A stretch of DNA of 32,281 bases. It comes from Spirochaetales bacterium. GTDB taxonomy: Bacteria; Spirochaetota; Spirochaetia; Treponematales; Treponemataceae. Below are positions 6,036 through 13,997 of the stretch, one piece after another. Position 1 is the first letter of the stretch, and every line of letters begins with the position of its first letter. The stretch spans positions 1 to 32,281 of the forward strand of contig QKAR01000088.1 in the NCBI GenBank assembly GCA_003246335.1, given 5' to 3'. Position numbers and translations under genes: made by a program. The notes beneath the pieces were generated by a model. That model was not told the origin of the DNA, searched no databases, and was given only the letters and a program-made list of their open reading frames with translations.

Positions 6036-8837
6036 ATGAAAAAACTTTGCATCCCTTTTATTATCGCGACGGCGCTGCTTGCCTCATGCGCCTCGTTCCG
6101 ATCCGTCGATGAGCGCGCCTCACCGTTGCGTTCGGACGCGAACGTAGCGTCTGGCGTGCTGGAAAACGGACTTTCGTGGTTCGTCGCGCGCAATGGCGAG
6201 CCGAAAAACCGATTATTCCTGCGCCTTGTCGTGCGCGCGGGCTCAAGCGCGGAGGATCCCGATCAGCGCGGCGTTGCCCACCTCGTCGAGCACATGGCGT
6301 TTAACGGTTCCGAGCATTTCGAGAAAAACGACCTTGTCGACTATTTCGAGAGCGTCGGCATGAGTTTTGGCCCGGAGGTCAACGCGCAGACGCGCTTCGA
6401 CGAAACGATATATATGCTCGAGATTCCCTCTGACGACCCGATCGCCCTCGAGAAGGCCTTGCTCGTCTTGCGGGATTGGGCATGCGGCTTGACCTTCGAT
6501 CAGGAAGAGCTCGACAAGGAACGCGGCGTCGTCATCGAGGAGTGGCGGCAAGGCCGAGGCGCGGCAGGCCGCGTTTCCGACAAACAATTCCCTTTTTTGC
6601 TCGCGGGTTCGCGCTACGCGGAACGCCTTCCGATCGGAGACCCGGAAATCGTCAAAACCGTTTCTCGGACGCGCGTCGTGGATTTCTACAAGAAATGGTA
6701 TCGACCGGAACTCATGTCCGCCGTCATCGTCGGCGACGCCGATCCGGTCATGCTATCCCGAAGGGTTGAAACCGTTTTGGGCTCGATTCCCGCCTCGTCC
6801 GATCGGGTAAAGCGGCCGATATGGGCCGTTCCCGCGCGGAAATCGCCCGCCTCGCTCGTTATTCGCGATCCTGAGCTCCGCGTCGCGACCGTGCGGCTTT
6901 TCGCCGCCCGCCCCGAAAAACCGGTAACGAGGGAGGCCGACGTTCGGGCGAACATCTCCCGCGCGATCGCCGTATCCGCGCTGCAATCGCGTCTTTCTGA
7001 ACGCTCGCAGTCCGCGGGCTCGCCGCTTCTCGCCGTCGGCGCGAGCGTATATTCTCCCGTCAGGGCGGAAGCCCTTTTTTCCCTTGCCTTCGTTCCCGCC
7101 GACGGGAAATTCGCCGAGGCGCTCTCGGCCGCGCTCGAGGAACGCGCCCGTTTCGCGCGCTTCGGGATCACGGAAGGGGAGCTGTCGCGGGCGAAAAGCG
7201 ATATCCTCGATTCTTCGCGGCAGGCCTGGCTTAATCGCGACAAGCGACCGTCTTCGGGATACGCCGACTCGATTGTCTCCGGGCTTCTGTCCGGAGACGT
7301 TGTCCTCTCCGCCCAGGAGCGCTTCGATTTGTACGCGAAAATCGTGCCGGAGCTGACGGTCAAGGAAGTTTCTTCCGTTTCTGCTCAGTGGTTTGCGGAA
7401 AAAAATAATTTACTCGTGGTGACCGCGCCGGAGTCCGCCGCGAGCGTGCCCGACGACGCTGTCATCGATACCCTCTGGAAAGGCTGGAAGGCCGACGCGC
7501 TGACCCCTTACGCCGAGACCGGGCTCGATCGGCCCCTGTTCGACGAACCTTCGACCCGCGGTTCCGTCGCGAGCGAGGAACCCGCGACCGCCGATGGGAT
7601 TAAGCGGCTGGTCCTGTCGAACGGAGCGCGCGTGATCGTGTATCCCACGGAATTCAAGGATGACGAAATCCTTTTTTCCGCGTGGAGTAAGGGCGGAACG
7701 TCCTTGGCGAGCGACGGGGATTTTCCCTCGGCCGACATAGCGGCGACGTACGCGCGGCTGTCCGGACTGAACGGTTTTTCCGCCTCCGATCTCGATAAAA
7801 AACTCGCGGGCAAAACGGTCTCGGTTCGGCCGTGGATCGACGAGTCGTGGGAAGGCCTTTCCGGCTCAAGCTCGGTCGCCGACCTTGAGACGCTCTTTGG
7901 CCTGATTCGCGCCCGGTTTACCGCGCCCTATTTTTCGTCCGACGCCTGGGCGTCCCTGAAGTCCCAGCTCGAAACGGTCGCCGCCTCGCGCGCGAACGAC
8001 CCGACGGAGGAATTCTCCGATCTTGAAAATCGCCTGCTGTACGGCGACACCGTTCGCCGGTCTAATTTGACGCCGACCGCCGTCGCCGCGATGGATAGGA
8101 ACCGAGCAGAGGAGTTCTATCGGGAGCGCTTCGCGAACGCGGGCGATTTCACCTTCGTCTTCGTCGGCTCTATCGATGAATCGCGCGTTCGGGATTTAGC
8201 CGAACGGTATCTCGCGACATTGCCCGCTTCTCCCACGAGGGAAGAAGCGAAACCCCTTGGCATCGAGTTTCCGTCCGGCGTTAAAACAGGGGAGACTCTC
8301 CGGGGAATCGCGCCGCAAGCTCAGGCCTTTCTCGCCTTCGGCGGCCCCATCAAGGCGGACGCGTCGACCCGGGATCTATTCGGCATGATGAACTCCGCCC
8401 TGGAGATACGCCTCCGCGAGGTGATCCGCGAGGATATGAGCGGCTCGTACGGGGTGAGCGTATCCGGGGACATAACCGAATATCCCGAGTCCCGTTACGA
8501 AATACGGGTTGAGTTCGGCTGCGATCCCGCCCGCGTCGACGAGTTGACTCAGGCGACGCTTGAGCAGATTCGATGGCTTCGGGACGCGCCGCTCGACGCG
8601 AAGTATCTCGAGAAAGTCCGCGAGGCGTATCGTCGCGCTCACGAGGTTGGCGTCTCGAATAACCGCTGGTGGCTCGCTCGCATCCAGGAACGGGACATGG
8701 ACGGAAGAGTCCTTGAGGGAATATCGGATGGCGGCGCGACGCTTAACCGCGCGACTGGCCGCGCCATTCAGGCGCTCGCCGGGCTATGCTTTAAGACCGA
8801 TAATTACGTGAAGGCGACGCTCATCCCGGAAAAATGA
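6036..8837 (+). CDS. M16-family zinc metalloprotease, lipoprotein (insulinase/pitrilysin type)
   Basis: This 933-residue protein has two tandem M16 units. It starts with a lipoprotein signal (KKLCIPFIIATALLASC, lipobox LASC, Cys18), so it is probably anchored in the periplasm or outer membrane. The inverted zinc motif HxxEH is in AHLVEHMAFNG (H82, E85, H86), with the downstream ligand region KERGVVIEEW (E169). The second unit (from about residue 500) lacks a zinc motif, as is normal for the non-catalytic half, and keeps an R-x-x-G/Y substrate-contact type region near residue 800-810 (SGSYGVSV). It should degrade peptides. The ATG at 6036 is preceded by AAGGA (6022-6026). It is transcribed away from the riboswitch promoter and stands alone. 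Confidence 0.93.
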   Translation: MKKLCIPFIIATALLASCASFRSVDERASPLRSDANVASGVLENGLSWFVARNGEPKNRLFLRLVVRAGSSAEDPDQRGVAHLVEHMAFNGSEHFEKNDLVDYFESVGMSFGPEVNAQTRFDETIYMLEIPSDDPIALEKALLVLRDWACGLTFDQEELDKERGVVIEEWRQGRGAAGRVSDKQFPFLLAGSRYAERLPIGDPEIVKTVSRTRVVDFYKKWYRPELMSAVIVGDADPVMLSRRVETVLGSIPASSDRVKRPIWAVPARKSPASLVIRDPELRVATVRLFAARPEKPVTREADVRANISRAIAVSALQSRLSERSQSAGSPLLAVGASVYSPVRAEALFSLAFVPADGKFAEALSAALEERARFARFGITEGELSRAKSDILDSSRQAWLNRDKRPSSGYADSIVSGLLSGDVVLSAQERFDLYAKIVPELTVKEVSSVSAQWFAEKNNLLVVTAPESAASVPDDAVIDTLWKGWKADALTPYAETGLDRPLFDEPSTRGSVASEEPATADGIKRLVLSNGARVIVYPTEFKDDEILFSAWSKGGTSLASDGDFPSADIAATYARLSGLNGFSASDLDKKLAGKTVSVRPWIDESWEGLSGSSSVADLETLFGLIRARFTAPYFSSDAWASLKSQLETVAASRANDPTEEFSDLENRLLYGDTVRRSNLTPTAVAAMDRNRAEEFYRERFANAGDFTFVFVGSIDESRVRDLAERYLATLPASPTREEAKPLGIEFPSGVKTGETLRGIAPQAQAFLAFGGPIKADASTRDLFGMMNSALEIRLREVIREDMSGSYGVSVSGDITEYPESRYEIRVEFGCDPARVDELTQATLEQIRWLRDAPLDAKYLEKVREAYRRAHEVGVSNNRWWLARIQERDMDGRVLEGISDGGATLNRATGRAIQALAGLCFKTDNYVKATLIPEK

Positions 8838-8943
8838 CGGCAAGGCGGCCTTCGCGAGCGACGCCGTTGTCTCGCTATTGTGTTCGCCTCGCGGGACGGG
8901 CCTTCGCGGGCGCGAACCGTTTCGTGCCTCGGCCCTCCGCTCG

Positions 8944-9693
8944 CTAAAGTCGCTCCCCTTCGGTGGATATGGTAACGATTTGCCACGGGATGAATTTCCC
9001 GCTCGCCCGGAGCGCCTCGGTCGCCGCGTGCGCGAGGCCTCCGCAGCAGGGGACTTCCATGCGCACGATAGTAAGGCTCTTGATATCGTTCTCGCTCAGT
9101 ATCGCCGTGAGTTTTTCGGTATAGTCGCCCTCGTCGAGTTTGGGGCAGCCGATGACCGTGATCTTGCCCTTGATAAAGTCGCGGTGAAACGATGCGTACG
9201 CGTATGCCGAGCAATCGGCCGCGACGAGAAGGTCAGCACCCTCGAAAAACGGCGCCTTGATCGGGACTAACTTTATTTGGACGGGCCATTGCCGCAATTC
9301 CGAATGCGGCGAGTTCTCAGCCGTCTGCGCGCGGACGGGGCTCGCGGTATTGCCGATTGCCCGGCGGAACGTTTTCATCGCGGTTCCGGGGCATCCGCAG
9401 GCGAGTCGCTCCCCGGTCGCGGGGGCTTCTTCTCGGGCGCGTTCTCCCTCGGTCCTTTGGGCCATTCTTCGCTTTACCGCTTCCTCGTCATAGGCGGCGG
9501 CTTCCCGTTCCTCGAACGTTATCGCGCCCGTTGGGCATACCGGGAGGCAATTGCCGAGTCCGTCGCAGTAATCGTCCCGCAGAAGTTTGGCCTTCCCTTC
9601 AATCATGCCGATAGCGCCTTCATGGCACGCGCTCGCGCATAAGCCGCATCCGTTGCATTTGGACTCGTCTATCGTGATTATTTTCCGTTTCAT
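8944..9693 (-). CDS. 4Fe-4S ferredoxin-domain protein, redox role, substrate unknown
   Basis: This 249-residue protein begins with a ferredoxin fold. The first cluster motif is complete (CNGCGLCASAC, Cys 13, 16, 19, 23). The second is incomplete (CDGLGNCLPVC, Cys 43, 49, 53), with one of the four expected cysteines missing. Further cysteines follow in CGCPG (residues 99, 101), in DCSAY, in GCPK and in a PCCGG motif in the C-terminal half, which may bind another metal or cluster. AGGAGG lies 7 nt before the ATG. It is divergent from a Crp/Fnr-type regulator, a pairing that suggests redox- or nitrosative-stress control, but the partner enzyme is not in the window. Confidence 0.85.
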   Translation of the reverse strand: MKRKIITIDESKCNGCGLCASACHEGAIGMIEGKAKLLRDDYCDGLGNCLPVCPTGAITFEEREAAAYDEEAVKRRMAQRTEGERAREEAPATGERLACGCPGTAMKTFRRAIGNTASPVRAQTAENSPHSELRQWPVQIKLVPIKAPFFEGADLLVAADCSAYAYASFHRDFIKGKITVIGCPKLDEGDYTEKLTAILSENDIKSLTIVRMEVPCCGGLAHAATEALRASGKFIPWQIVTISTEGERL

Positions 9694-9737
9694 CGATTCC
9701 TCCTATCCATTCCATTCGCTTACGATCAGGTCTTGAA

Positions 9738-9777
9738 TATAATCGCGCTGCATGATATTTACGGTTGCAAGAGCAAC
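9738..9777 (+). promoter_or_regulatory. Possible promoter and small inverted repeat before the Crp/Fnr gene
   Basis: A consensus -10 TATAAT (9738-9743) lacks a good -35. Between it and the ribosome-binding site lies a 5-4-5 inverted repeat GTTGC-AAGA-GCAAC (9764-9777), in a position where a bound regulator would block transcription or translation. It is not a standard FNR or CRP box. Confidence 0.35.
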
Positions 9778-9791
9778 GGAGGATGACGGTT

Positions 9792-10451
9792 ATGCGAATT
9801 CCCGGCAATTGCGGCTTATTTCACGGCATATCGGCCCAAGAAGCGGATGACTTATTCAAATGCGTTGATTTTCGCCAAATTTCCGCCGAGGAAGGCAAAG
9901 TCTTGATTCGCGAAGGGGATTCCGTCGAGTCGATATGGGTCGTTCTTTCGGGGTCTGTTCGCGTCGTCCGGTCGGATAGTCCCGGTTTCCGCACCATACA
10001 GGCGCAGTTCGGCGTCGGAGAGATTTTCGGCGAGACGCTCGCGTGCGCGCGAATGGAAAAAAGTCCCGTATCAGCCATCGCCTCGGAGCGTTCGGAGCTG
10101 CTTTCGATTTCTTATCGAAAACTTATTTTCCCCTGCGGGACGGCATGCGTCGCCCATCGCAAAATAGTCGAAAATTTAATAGAAATCCTCGCCCGGCGGA
10201 ATTTATTCTTAAATGGGCGGCTCGGCGTTTTATCGCGGCGAAATACGCGCGAGAAAGTCCTTACGTTTCTCGCGGAAAAAAGGGCGTCTGCCGATTCCGA
10301 CTCGTTCGAGATACCGTTTTCGCGCGCCGAGCTTGCGGATTTCCTCTGCGTCGATCGCAGCGCCCTGTCTCGGGAACTTTCGCGGTTAAAAGCGGAAGGG
10401 GTGTTGCAATTTGAGCTAAACCGGTTTACTTTCCGGGAAATTCCCGATTGA
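9792..10451 (+). CDS. Crp/Fnr-family transcriptional regulator
   Basis: This 219-residue protein has an N-terminal cyclic-nucleotide-binding-type beta barrel (about 10-120: EEGKVLIREGDSVESIWVVLSGSVRVV … GEIFGETLA) and a C-terminal winged helix (about 150-215: RAELADFLCVDRSALSRELSRLKAEGV). Cysteines are present but do not form the N-terminal four-Cys pattern of FNR, so the signal is unknown. The ATG at 9792 is chosen because GGAGG (9778-9782) is 9 nt upstream; the ATG at 9783 is too close. It is divergent from the ferredoxin-like gene, which it probably regulates. Confidence 0.9.
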   Translation: MRIPGNCGLFHGISAQEADDLFKCVDFRQISAEEGKVLIREGDSVESIWVVLSGSVRVVRSDSPGFRTIQAQFGVGEIFGETLACARMEKSPVSAIASERSELLSISYRKLIFPCGTACVAHRKIVENLIEILARRNLFLNGRLGVLSRRNTREKVLTFLAEKRASADSDSFEIPFSRAELADFLCVDRSALSRELSRLKAEGVLQFELNRFTFREIPD

Positions 10452-10477
10452 CAAAGCGTAACAGTGACTATTAGTAT
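10448..10477 (+). promoter_or_regulatory. Putative promoter of the EAL gene, overlapping the crp-type stop codon
   Basis: A perfect -35 TTGACA (10448-10453) overlaps the TGA stop of the preceding gene; after 18 bp follows TAGTAT (10472-10477), 8 nt before the ATG at 10486. There is no Shine-Dalgarno, so the transcript would be nearly leaderless. Confidence 0.5.
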
Positions 10478-10485
10478 AAGAAAAG

Positions 10486-12393
10486 ATGCTCAACGATAAG
10501 TTCCGAAAGGCCGGCCTGTATCGCTTTGCGTACCAGGAAACGGCGTGGTACCAATCCATCAGGCAAGAAACATTACAAAGTAAATTAGGCCTGATGCGCA
10601 ATTCGCTGATCGTTTGCGCGCTCATTAGTTCATTCCTTATCGGCCTCGCGATTTTTAAAAATACCTGGAGTTATATTCCCCCGTACGCCATTGGATTCGT
10701 CCTTTCGGTTGTGGCCCTCGGATTCCTTTTGCGCTGTAAGCGGGCGAAAGGGTTGACCCCGTTTGCGCTTATCGCGCCGTTTTTCGTGCTCGTCAGCTGC
10801 CTATACTTGCCGGGTTCCTATAATCTATCGCGCTTATTTCTTGTCCTCTACCCGTTTTTCGCGCTTCGCCTACGCGGCGCGGCGAAAGGTTCAATCTGGT
10901 TTGCCGCGTATCTCGCTTTTTTTTGCCTTTTATTCGCGCTCAGCTCGCTGGAAGTCTTACCCCTGTGGTCGATCGTAACGCCGGTCCCGAACCTTCTTGG
11001 GCAAATCGTTTCCTCTCTCCTCGCGTTCGGCTTCGCGCTCAGCGCCGAGCTTCGGCACGAAAAAATGATCGATCGACTTTCCGACCGCTTCGTGTATAAC
11101 GAGACGACGGGATTGCCCGGGAAGGACGTACTCGCCCACTCGATCGATAAGGACTCGCATTATATTTTCGCGATCATCAAAATAGAAAATTTCAGCGATT
11201 TAGTAGCCTTATTCGGCTTTGAGTTTTCCGACACGATCTCTCAGTTCGCTTCGCGGAAGCTCCTCAAATACGAGAAACGCTTTCACTATAAGGCGTATCA
11301 CCTGAAGTATAACGAGTATGGCCTCCTCATCGACCGCCCGCACCCATCCGACGTCGTCGACGCGGCCCAGTATTTGGGGGAGATCGTCAAGGCCCTGGAG
11401 ATAGAGTCCCTTCCCTGGGAGCGCGACCGCATTAACCTCGTGTACCGCGTCGGCGGCGCCACGGTTTCCCCGGGGGACGAGGCCTCGCCGTTCACGAAGG
11501 CGGACGTGGCGCTCAAGAAAGCGGAGCGAAGCCGCACCGCGATCATGATATTCGACAGCGACAACACCGAGAAAGAAAACGCGTACGACTGCGTGATAAA
11601 ATTTTCCGAGCTCGTCGCGAACCGCGAGAACGATTCGTTTCTGCCGGTCTTCCAGCCGATTTTCACGGGCGACGGGAATTCGATCGCGTGGTACGAGGCC
11701 CTGCTGCGCGTGCGCCGGAACGACGGGACTTATTCGTCGATTTACCCCTACTTGGACGTCGCCCGATCGACGGGCTTTTACCATCACCTGACCGATTTCA
11801 TGCTCCGCAAAACCGCCGACGCGATCGTCGTCTACGATATCGACGTTTCCATCAATATCTCGATACACGATATCGTTCGCCCGCAGTTCATCCTGCTCAT
11901 CGACGAGGTGTACGCGAAAATTCGGGATAAGCGCGGGCGGATCATTTTCGAGCTCTTGGAGTCCGACGAGCTCGTCGAGCTCGACAAATGCATGTGGTTC
12001 ATCGACTACGTCGCGCGCTACGGGTTTAAGATCGCCATCGACGACTTTGGCTCCGGCTACTCGAATTACGGCACGCTCATTAACCTGCCGGTCGACATCG
12101 TCAAGATCGACGGTTCCCTCATCAAGAAAATTAACCGCGACGAAAGCGCGAAAATCCTCGTCGAGGGAATCGTCTCGTTTTGCGGAAAGTCAAATAAAAA
12201 AACGGTCGCCGAATTCGTCGAGGACCGCGAGGTCCTCGACTCCCTGCAAAGCATGAAAATCGATTTTCTGCAGGGCTACTATTTATCGAGGCCGGGGACT
12301 TTTTCCGATAGCGAAAACCCGAACGCTTCCGAGGCGACGCTGTCCGCGCACCGCTCTCCGTCCATCGCCGAGGAAACGATACCCCCCGCGTAA
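10486..12393 (+). CDS. Membrane-anchored EAL-domain protein (c-di-GMP phosphodiesterase) with degenerate GGDEF
   Basis: The 635-residue protein has an N-terminal membrane region of about six hydrophobic segments (residues 38-190), a degenerate GGDEF domain (about 205-350; the active-site position reads KYNEYG, so no cyclase activity) and an EAL domain (about 380-605). The EAL catalytic set is complete: E404 in YEALLR, Asn in SINIS, FELLES, IDDFGSGYSN, VKIDGS, AEFVED and QGYYLSRP. It should hydrolyse c-di-GMP to pGpG, with the membrane part as sensor. The last about 35 residues are outside the domain and overlap the 3' end of the opposite gene. No Shine-Dalgarno precedes the ATG. Confidence 0.92.
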   Translation: MLNDKFRKAGLYRFAYQETAWYQSIRQETLQSKLGLMRNSLIVCALISSFLIGLAIFKNTWSYIPPYAIGFVLSVVALGFLLRCKRAKGLTPFALIAPFFVLVSCLYLPGSYNLSRLFLVLYPFFALRLRGAAKGSIWFAAYLAFFCLLFALSSLEVLPLWSIVTPVPNLLGQIVSSLLAFGFALSAELRHEKMIDRLSDRFVYNETTGLPGKDVLAHSIDKDSHYIFAIIKIENFSDLVALFGFEFSDTISQFASRKLLKYEKRFHYKAYHLKYNEYGLLIDRPHPSDVVDAAQYLGEIVKALEIESLPWERDRINLVYRVGGATVSPGDEASPFTKADVALKKAERSRTAIMIFDSDNTEKENAYDCVIKFSELVANRENDSFLPVFQPIFTGDGNSIAWYEALLRVRRNDGTYSSIYPYLDVARSTGFYHHLTDFMLRKTADAIVVYDIDVSINISIHDIVRPQFILLIDEVYAKIRDKRGRIIFELLESDELVELDKCMWFIDYVARYGFKIAIDDFGSGYSNYGTLINLPVDIVKIDGSLIKKINRDESAKILVEGIVSFCGKSNKKTVAEFVEDREVLDSLQSMKIDFLQGYYLSRPGTFSDSENPNASEATLSAHRSPSIAEETIPPA

Positions 12394-13922
12394 CCAGAAC
12401 CCTCTCCCGCCGGGAATAACCCGTGCAGTCCGACGCACTCGAGCGTCTTTTCGTCCCGGAGAATCCGCACTGGGGACGAGGTTCGGGTCTCTACGCCCAC
12501 GACGATCGCGTCGTTCGACACGAAATCCCTCAGGAATTTGTTAAACTCAGCGAAGCCCGCCCGGAGTCGGTCGCCGAGCGGCTTCGGGAGCCACTGATCG
12601 AGCCGGGACGGCGTCACGCCGGGCGCGTACGAGCATTCCGGAAGGTCGGCGGAATCGCGTCCCTCGACGAAATCCGCGAGCCGTTGCGCCGGCGCGCGCT
12701 GACCGTCGCCATGGCGTTTCGCCTCCCGCTCAAGCCATTGCTGATAGCGAAGCGACGACAGTTCCTTCGCCCCTCCCTCCGCGAAACGCGCGGGAACGTC
12801 GTCGGGATGGGTTTCGACGACGACGGCCGCGTTCGACCAGCGGGAGTTGCGGTCGGAAGGTGACATCCCGTTCACGACGATTTCGTCTTCCGCCGTCGCC
12901 GAGGGCACGATGAGCCCGCCGGGGCACATGCAAAAGGAGTACACGCCGCGCCCGTCGATTTGCGCGGTGAGGCGGTAGGTCGCGGCGGGCAGCGAGGCGC
13001 CCCGCTCCTTGCCGTGGTATTGCGCGCGGTCGATGAAGGTCCGCGGGTGCTCGACGCGGACGCCGACGGCGAAAGTTTTCGCCTCAAGGATCGGGGTTCC
13101 GCCCGTCGCTCCCGCGCTTTCGAGCCGCGCGAGCTCTTCGTACACGTCGCGCGCCGAGTGTCCCGTGGCGAGAATGACCGCCGCGCTTTCGATGGTTTCT
13201 TCCGCCGACGGGCCGCCAGTACGCGCGACGCGGGTGGCGACGACGCGGTTTCCCTTCGTCTCGAAACCGACGCATTTCGCGTTAAATAGAATCGTTCCGC
13301 CGTTGGACGTGACCGTTTCCCGCATGGCGTTGATGATTGCCGGAAGGCGGTCCGAGCCGATATGGGGCTGCGCGTCGGTGAGGATAGACGCGTCCGCGCC
13401 ATGATGGTTAAAGATCGCGAGCACGTGACCGATATTTCCCCGCTTATTCGATCTCGTGTAGAGTTTCCCGTCCGAGAACGTTCCGGCGCCGCCCTCTCCG
13501 AAGCAATAGTTCGATTCGGGGTCCACTCGCTGTTCCCGCGAAATTCGCGCGATGTCGCGCTTCCTCGCGGAGGTTTCCTTACCGCGCTCAACGACGATGG
13601 GCGTGATTCCGTATTCGAGCAGTCGGAGCGCCGCGAAGAGTCCCGCGGGGCCCGAGCCGACTACGACGACGCGTTTATTCGGATCGGCTTTTTTCCACGC
13701 GGGCTCGAAGGCCTTCGCGTCGCTCGGGCTTTCCCCGATCCAGGCGACGTAGGAGAGGCAGAGCTTCACGCGGCCCCGTCGGGCGTCGATGGATTTTTTT
13801 CTGAATTCCAAGGCGGTGATTTCCGATTCCCGGACATTGAGCGTCTCGGCCGCTTTCTTTCGTATGATTCGCTCGTCCCCTTCTTGCTCGGGGTCGATGG
13901 TTACGCTGATATTTTTTCGCAT
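12279..13922 (-). CDS. FAD-dependent dehydrogenase of the COG2509 type
   Basis: This 547-residue flavoprotein has a small N-terminal domain (about 1-75, with MRKNISVTIDPEQEGDE) and then an FAD-binding Rossmann fold: VVVGSGPAGLFAALRLLE (GxGxxG at 89-94) ending in IVVER. It has the family's segments ESNYCFGEGGAGTFSDGKLYTR and FCMCPGGLIVPS and the C-terminal FAD contact LFPAGEGSGYAGGIVSSAMDG. The reaction is not known for the family. I chose the ATG at 13922 because it begins the conserved N-terminal domain; the frame is open another 97 codons upstream through the divergent promoter region. TATACT lies 9 nt before the ATG without a Shine-Dalgarno. Its 3' end overlaps the EAL gene by 115 bp. Confidence 0.92.
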   Translation of the reverse strand: MRKNISVTIDPEQEGDERIIRKKAAETLNVRESEITALEFRKKSIDARRGRVKLCLSYVAWIGESPSDAKAFEPAWKKADPNKRVVVVGSGPAGLFAALRLLEYGITPIVVERGKETSARKRDIARISREQRVDPESNYCFGEGGAGTFSDGKLYTRSNKRGNIGHVLAIFNHHGADASILTDAQPHIGSDRLPAIINAMRETVTSNGGTILFNAKCVGFETKGNRVVATRVARTGGPSAEETIESAAVILATGHSARDVYEELARLESAGATGGTPILEAKTFAVGVRVEHPRTFIDRAQYHGKERGASLPAATYRLTAQIDGRGVYSFCMCPGGLIVPSATAEDEIVVNGMSPSDRNSRWSNAAVVVETHPDDVPARFAEGGAKELSSLRYQQWLEREAKRHGDGQRAPAQRLADFVEGRDSADLPECSYAPGVTPSRLDQWLPKPLGDRLRAGFAEFNKFLRDFVSNDAIVVGVETRTSSPVRILRDEKTLECVGLHGLFPAGEGSGYAGGIVSSAMDGERCADSVASEAFGFSLSEKVPGLDK

Positions 13923-13931
13923 AGTGGCTTG

Positions 13932-13960
13932 AGTATAGCCGGTCGGGCCGCTCTTGACCA
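13932..13960 (-). promoter_or_regulatory. Putative promoter of the FAD protein gene
   Basis: Minus strand TGGTCA, a 17-bp spacer and TATACT (13932-13937) end 9 nt before the ATG. The same 75-bp gap must also hold the promoter of the divergent araM-type gene, for which I see only a TTGACC (13954-13959) without a convincing -10. Confidence 0.45.
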
Positions 13961-13997
13961 TCTTTCGATTCGATAGTAAGTGTTTACGTACACGCAT

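Noticed and set aside
8838-8943. Possible terminator between the M16 and ferredoxin-like genes
   Set aside because: GC-rich partial symmetries only; no contiguous stem followed by a U-run on either strand.
9730-9777. FNR/CRP consensus box between the ferredoxin-like and Crp/Fnr genes
   Set aside because: No TTGAT-N4-ATCAA or TGTGA-N6-TCACA match on either strand; only a weak 5-4-5 inverted repeat is present.
13980-13993. GTGT-N6-ACAC palindrome before araM
   Set aside because: Four-base arms are expected by chance and it does not match the other operator-like repeats.
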